Shown one piece after another: positions 5,835 to 6,374 of a stretch of DNA of 6,374 nucleotides (positions within the stretch are counted from its first letter, which is position 1; the number at the start of each line of letters is the position of its first letter). Under the pieces are notes generated by a model. The model made no database searches. It was given only the letters and a program-made list of their open reading frames with translations, and had not been told where the DNA came from. The position numbers and the translations under genes are program-made. The DNA comes from Actinomycetes bacterium. Lineage in GTDB: Bacteria > Actinomycetota > Actinomycetes > Actinomycetales > Cellulomonadaceae. The stretch lies in assembly GCA_023418375.1 (NCBI GenBank), contig JAEZZV010000254.1, positions 1 through 6,374 on the forward strand. The letters run 5' to 3'.

Positions 5835-5845
5835 CGGCACGTGCC
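5825..5845. repeat. GTGCC half-sites across the GNAT start codon
   Basis: GTGCC (5825-5829) and GGCAC (5836-5840) form an inverted repeat with a 6-bp spacer. GGCACGTGCC (5836-5845) is a perfect 10-bp palindrome that contains the GTG start. The first and last GTGCC lie 16 bp apart. The arrangement could be an operator or a small hairpin at the start; chance is possible in such GC-rich DNA. Confidence 0.3.
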
Positions 5846-6374
5846 CACCGCCGACACCGACCCCCGCACGCTCCCGGACGGGCTGACGCTGCGCACCGCG
5901 CGCCCCGAGGACCTCGACCAGATCGGGGCGCTGCTCGAGCGCCGCGGCGAGCCCGGCGACGCGTGCGACCAGCGCCTCGTGGTCCAGGACCCCGACGAGG
6001 GCTGGCGCTCGACCGCCGTCGTCGTCGACGGGGAGCGGGTGGTGAGCACCGCGACGCTGCTGGACGAGACGCTGCGGCTCGGCGACGTCGTGCTCCCCGC
6101 GGGCCAGGTCGAGCTCGTCGCCACGGAGGAGGAGTACGAGGGCCGCGGCCTGGTCCGCGCGCTCATGGGCTGGGCCCACACCGAGTCCGCGCGACGCGGC
6201 CACGTGCTCCAGGAGATGGTCGGGATCCCCTACTTCTACCGGCTCTTCGGCTACGAGTACGCCGTCGCGCAGCCGCGGGCACGGCGGCTGACCGCGGCCC
6301 CCGGCGGCGGGGCGGGCGACGTCGTGCGGCCCGCCACGGCGGCCGACATCCCGGCGCTGGCCGCGCTCCAGGCC
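5841..6374 (+). CDS. GNAT-family N-acetyltransferase, probably with two GNAT domains (3' partial)
   Basis: The frame from GTG 5841 is open to the right edge (178 codons visible). The product should transfer an acetyl group from acetyl-CoA to an amine; the substrate cannot be told. The first domain begins at LTLRTARPEDLDQIGALLE (about 15-33). It continues through a beta-strand region WRSTAVVVDGERVVSTATL (55-73) to motif A, VELVATEEEYEGRGLVRALM (90-109), whose EGRGL segment (Gly101-Arg102-Gly103) is the acetyl-CoA pyrophosphate loop. It ends with PYFYRLFGYEYAV (130-142), the usual aromatic GNAT end. After a Gly-rich linker (154-159), VVRPATAADIPALAALQA (161-178) resembles the first strand and helix of another GNAT domain, suggesting a tandem protein. 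The GTG was chosen because coding begins cleanly there, 46 bp after the dehydrogenase stop; no Shine-Dalgarno is visible. The same-strand spacing allows co-transcription. Confidence 0.85.
   Translation, partial: MPTADTDPRTLPDGLTLRTARPEDLDQIGALLERRGEPGDACDQRLVVQDPDEGWRSTAVVVDGERVVSTATLLDETLRLGDVVLPAGQVELVATEEEYEGRGLVRALMGWAHTESARRGHVLQEMVGIPYFYRLFGYEYAVAQPRARRLTAAPGGGAGDVVRPATAADIPALAALQA

Noticed and set aside
4595..6181. Reverse-strand open frame of 528 codons opposite the dehydrogenase and GNAT genes.
   Set aside because: It has antisense low-complexity composition, and it crosses two clearly coding forward genes and the gap between them.

Overview
The window is very GC-rich DNA (roughly three quarters G+C by eye) with strong third-position GC bias, GTG starts and several apparently leaderless promoters. 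Together with a divergent pmt-rsmI pair, an arrangement known from Mycobacterium tuberculosis (Rv1002c/Rv1003) and other Actinobacteria, this points to a chromosomal segment of an actinobacterium. A Cellulomonas-like member of the Micrococcales is my best guess, from style only.

Layout, left to right. (1) The 3' end of an Ala/Pro/Glu-rich protein of unknown function runs off the left edge and stops at 367. (2) A tRNA-Ala(CGC) gene at 412-487 has a plausible promoter just before it and a perfect 10-bp hairpin just after it. (3) A forward GH20 beta-N-acetylhexosaminidase gene (642-2114, GTG start) follows a short leader holding a strong Shine-Dalgarno site and a hairpin that could mask it. (4) A reverse-strand pmt gene for protein O-mannosyltransferase (3675-2128) converges on it; a small dyad contains both stop codons. 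(5) rsmI (3740-4582) is divergent from pmt, with two facing, apparently leaderless promoters packed into 64 bp. (6) A PQQ-type glucose/sorbosone dehydrogenase lipoprotein gene (4622-5794) follows. (7) A GNAT acetyltransferase gene starts at GTG 5841 and is open at the right edge; a second GNAT domain seems to begin at its end.

How the genes relate: this looks like ordinary core and near-core chromosome, not a mobile island. tRNA-Ala(CGC) and RsmI serve translation. Pmt, the dehydrogenase lipoprotein and GH20 concern glycan or sugar chemistry, but only pmt-rsmI is a recognised conserved pairing. The dehydrogenase lipoprotein carries a Pro/Ser/Thr-rich linker of the sort actinobacterial Pmt enzymes modify, so a substrate relationship is possible but inferred. 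There is no integrase, transposase, CRISPR array, phage gene or duplicated tRNA end in the window. I found no new multi-gene system. The most interesting signals are regulatory: the pmt/rsmI intergenic dyad, the repeated half-sites at the GNAT start, and the possible RBS-masking leader of the GH20 gene. No stretch above 300 bases lacks a gene.
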